Part shown: positions 62,991 to 64,000 of the stretch, piece by piece
Position numbering within the stretch: the first letter of the stretch is position 1
Layout of the letters: each line of letters opens with the position of its first letter
Source: Deltaproteobacteria bacterium
GTDB taxonomy: Bacteria; JADJOY01
Direction: 5' to 3'
Length of the DNA: 64,000 nt
NCBI GenBank assembly: GCA_016713535.1
Contig: JADJOY010000018.1
Coordinates: 1 to 64,000 of the forward strand
Position numbers and translations under genes: made by a program
The notes under the pieces: model-generated
What the model saw: the letters and a program-made list of their open reading frames with translations, nothing else
Database searches by the model: none
Told to the model about the DNA's origin: nothing

Positions 62991-63440
62991 TCCTGGTCTG
63001 GAGGGCCCGCCTCCGGCGGGCCGGGGCGTCGCGCATCGCCGATCGCGTGGATCGCGATCGCTCGCTACGGCGGGCGGGCTCGCGCCCGCCCCTACACACC
63101 CACGTGGTCTCCGATCTCCGGGAGGGGCACGCGCCGCGTGCCCGGCGATACGACGAATCCAACGCGCCGCCGAGGGCATGGATCGCTGGACGATCGATCC
63201 TGGTCTGGAGGGCCCGCCTCCGGCGGGCCGGGGCGTCGCGCATCGCCGATCGCGTGGATCGCGATCGCTCGCTACGGCGGGCGGGCTCGCGCCCGCCCCT
63301 ACACACCCACGTGGTCTCCGATCTCCGGGAGGGGCACGCGCCGCGTGCCCGGCGATACGACGAATCCAACGCGCCGCCGAGGGCATGGATCGCTGGACGA
63401 TCGATCCTGGTCTGGAGGGCCCGCCTCCGGCGGGCCGCGT
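62991..63440. repeat. 207-bp perfect tandem repeat, 2.2 copies
   Basis: Copies start at 62991 and 63198 and appear identical over 207 bp; a third, truncated copy runs 63405-63438. Each unit is itself a composite of dispersed palindromes: TCTGGAGGGCCCGCCTCCGG, GCTACGGCGGGCGGGC...GCCCGCCCCTAC and GGAGGGGCACGCGCCGCGTG. It fills the 482 bp between the small periplasmic protein and the toxin gene, with no other gene seen. Confidence 0.92.
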
Positions 63441-63451
63441 CGGCGCCGCCG

Positions 63452-63838
63452 TCACCAGATGCGTCGCACCGCGAAACGCTCGAACACTTCGTCCGCGCTC
63501 ACGAGCGGTAGCCCCTCGAGCTGGGCCTGGGCGGCGAGCATGCGGTCGAACGGATCAGGGTGTGGGTCGGCGAAATCGCCCGCGAGCTGCGCGTGGCGGG
63601 GCTCGATCGCGAGCCCGGTCATGCCCTGCGCCGCGATGCACGCGGGGACGTCGCGCGCCACCTCGACGGCACCGGGGAGCTTCCCGAGCCGGGCCTTCGT
63701 CGTGATCTCCCACACGCTCGCCGCGCTCACCAGCACCTCGTTTGCGGCGTCGGCGATCAGTCCACGCACCGTCCGAGGGATCCGCCGGTCGCCATCCAGC
63801 CACCACAACAGCACGTGAGTGTCGATCAGGAGGCGCAC
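63452..63838 (-). CDS. vapC: PIN-domain toxin, VapC family
   Basis: 128 aa, GTG start. The four acidic residues of the PIN nuclease site are seen: Asp in LLIDTHVLLWWL, Glu in SAASVWEITTKARLG, Asp in DPHPDPFDRMLAAQA and Asp in PLVSADEVFERF. VapC toxins cleave tRNA or rRNA and are neutralised by the antitoxin gene just upstream, only 2 bp away on the same strand. Confidence 0.92.
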   Translation of the reverse strand: MRLLIDTHVLLWWLDGDRRIPRTVRGLIADAANEVLVSAASVWEITTKARLGKLPGAVEVARDVPACIAAQGMTGLAIEPRHAQLAGDFADPHPDPFDRMLAAQAQLEGLPLVSADEVFERFAVRRIW

Positions 63839-63840
63839 CG

Positions 63841-64000
63841 TCAGCGCTCCCAGGCGGCGAGCTCTTCGTCGGGAAGTGGCTCGAAGAACGCCTCCGAGGC
63901 CGACGCCTTGCCCCGCATCGCACCGAACTTGCGCTCGGGTGGCTTGGCGTCGATCGGCACCAGCCGGACGACCGGTGTCTTGCCGCGAGCGATCACGACT
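63841..64000 (-). CDS. vapB: Phd/YefM-type antitoxin, 5' end outside the window
   Basis: The C-terminal part (VVIARGKTPVVRLVPIDA, then RKFGAMRGKASASEAFFEPL and DEELAAWER, stop at 63843-63841) matches Phd/YefM-family antitoxins that pair with PIN toxins. The N-terminal DNA-binding part is beyond the window. It would repress its own operon and inhibit the PIN protein. Confidence 0.85.
   Translation of the reverse strand, partial: VVIARGKTPVVRLVPIDAKPPERKFGAMRGKASASEAFFEPLPDEELAAWER

Overview
The window is 64 kb of very GC-rich bacterial chromosome. Lipoprotein signals, Gram-negative envelope families (lipocalin, GspE-type N domain) and many acyl-CoA dehydrogenases suggest a deltaproteobacterial-type lineage (Myxococcota, Binatota or similar). 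No rRNA or other marker gene is present to settle this. Genes are dense, on both strands, and often overlap by 4 bp (GTGA, ATGA or TGATG junctions). No phage, conjugative or CRISPR system is present.

Layout. 0-1 kb: the end of a degraded tyrosine integrase abuts the 3' end of a minus-strand tmRNA gene (ssrA). 1-8 kb: Hsp70-like protein, sulfotransferase, acyl-CoA-binding protein, Blc-type lipocalin and two acyl-CoA dehydrogenases. 8-12.4 kb: SDR and acyltransferase-3 pair, then a radical SAM/SPASM protein with a stand-alone GspE/MshEN-type protein. 12.6-20.3 kb: gamma-glutamyltransferase with DUF3604 protein, PaaX-like regulator with tandem glutaredoxin/GST-N protein, divergent SGNH hydrolase, FAD oxidoreductase. 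20.4-27 kb: PilZ membrane protein, a 1.8-kb array of 108-bp palindromic units, and uvrA. 27-33.4 kb: CPXCG protein and PIG-L deacetylase, alpha/beta-hydrolase lipoprotein, transglutaminase-amidase pair, zinc ribbon protein. 33.5-40.7 kb: SDR, PLP enzyme and methyltransferase in an overlapping run, then a bis-MGD molybdoenzyme and an AidB-like acyl-CoA dehydrogenase. 41-47.2 kb: polytopic GT-C-like proteins, an SGNH protein and a second repeat array. 47.3-57.5 kb: CocE-type hydrolase, hypotheticals, and exported or lipoprotein genes including a large FG-GAP/CSLREA/TIG protein. 57.6-64 kb: zinc alcohol dehydrogenase, DUF4124 protein, vanadium-haloperoxidase-like lipoprotein, nitrilase, a 207-bp tandem duplication and a VapBC-type pair cut by the window edge.

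Two features cut across the whole window. First, many intergenic gaps carry GC-rich palindromes that begin GTAG and end CTAC, or begin TGGAGGG and end CCCTCCA. They occur singly, as inverted doublets and as tandem arrays, which is the architecture of REP/BIME/REPIN elements, although no REP-associated transposase (RAYT) is visible here. Second, at least ten otherwise intact genes carry single-base frameshifts, often in C or G runs. This looks more like assembly indels than gene decay, so several 'broken' genes are described at their inferred full extent.
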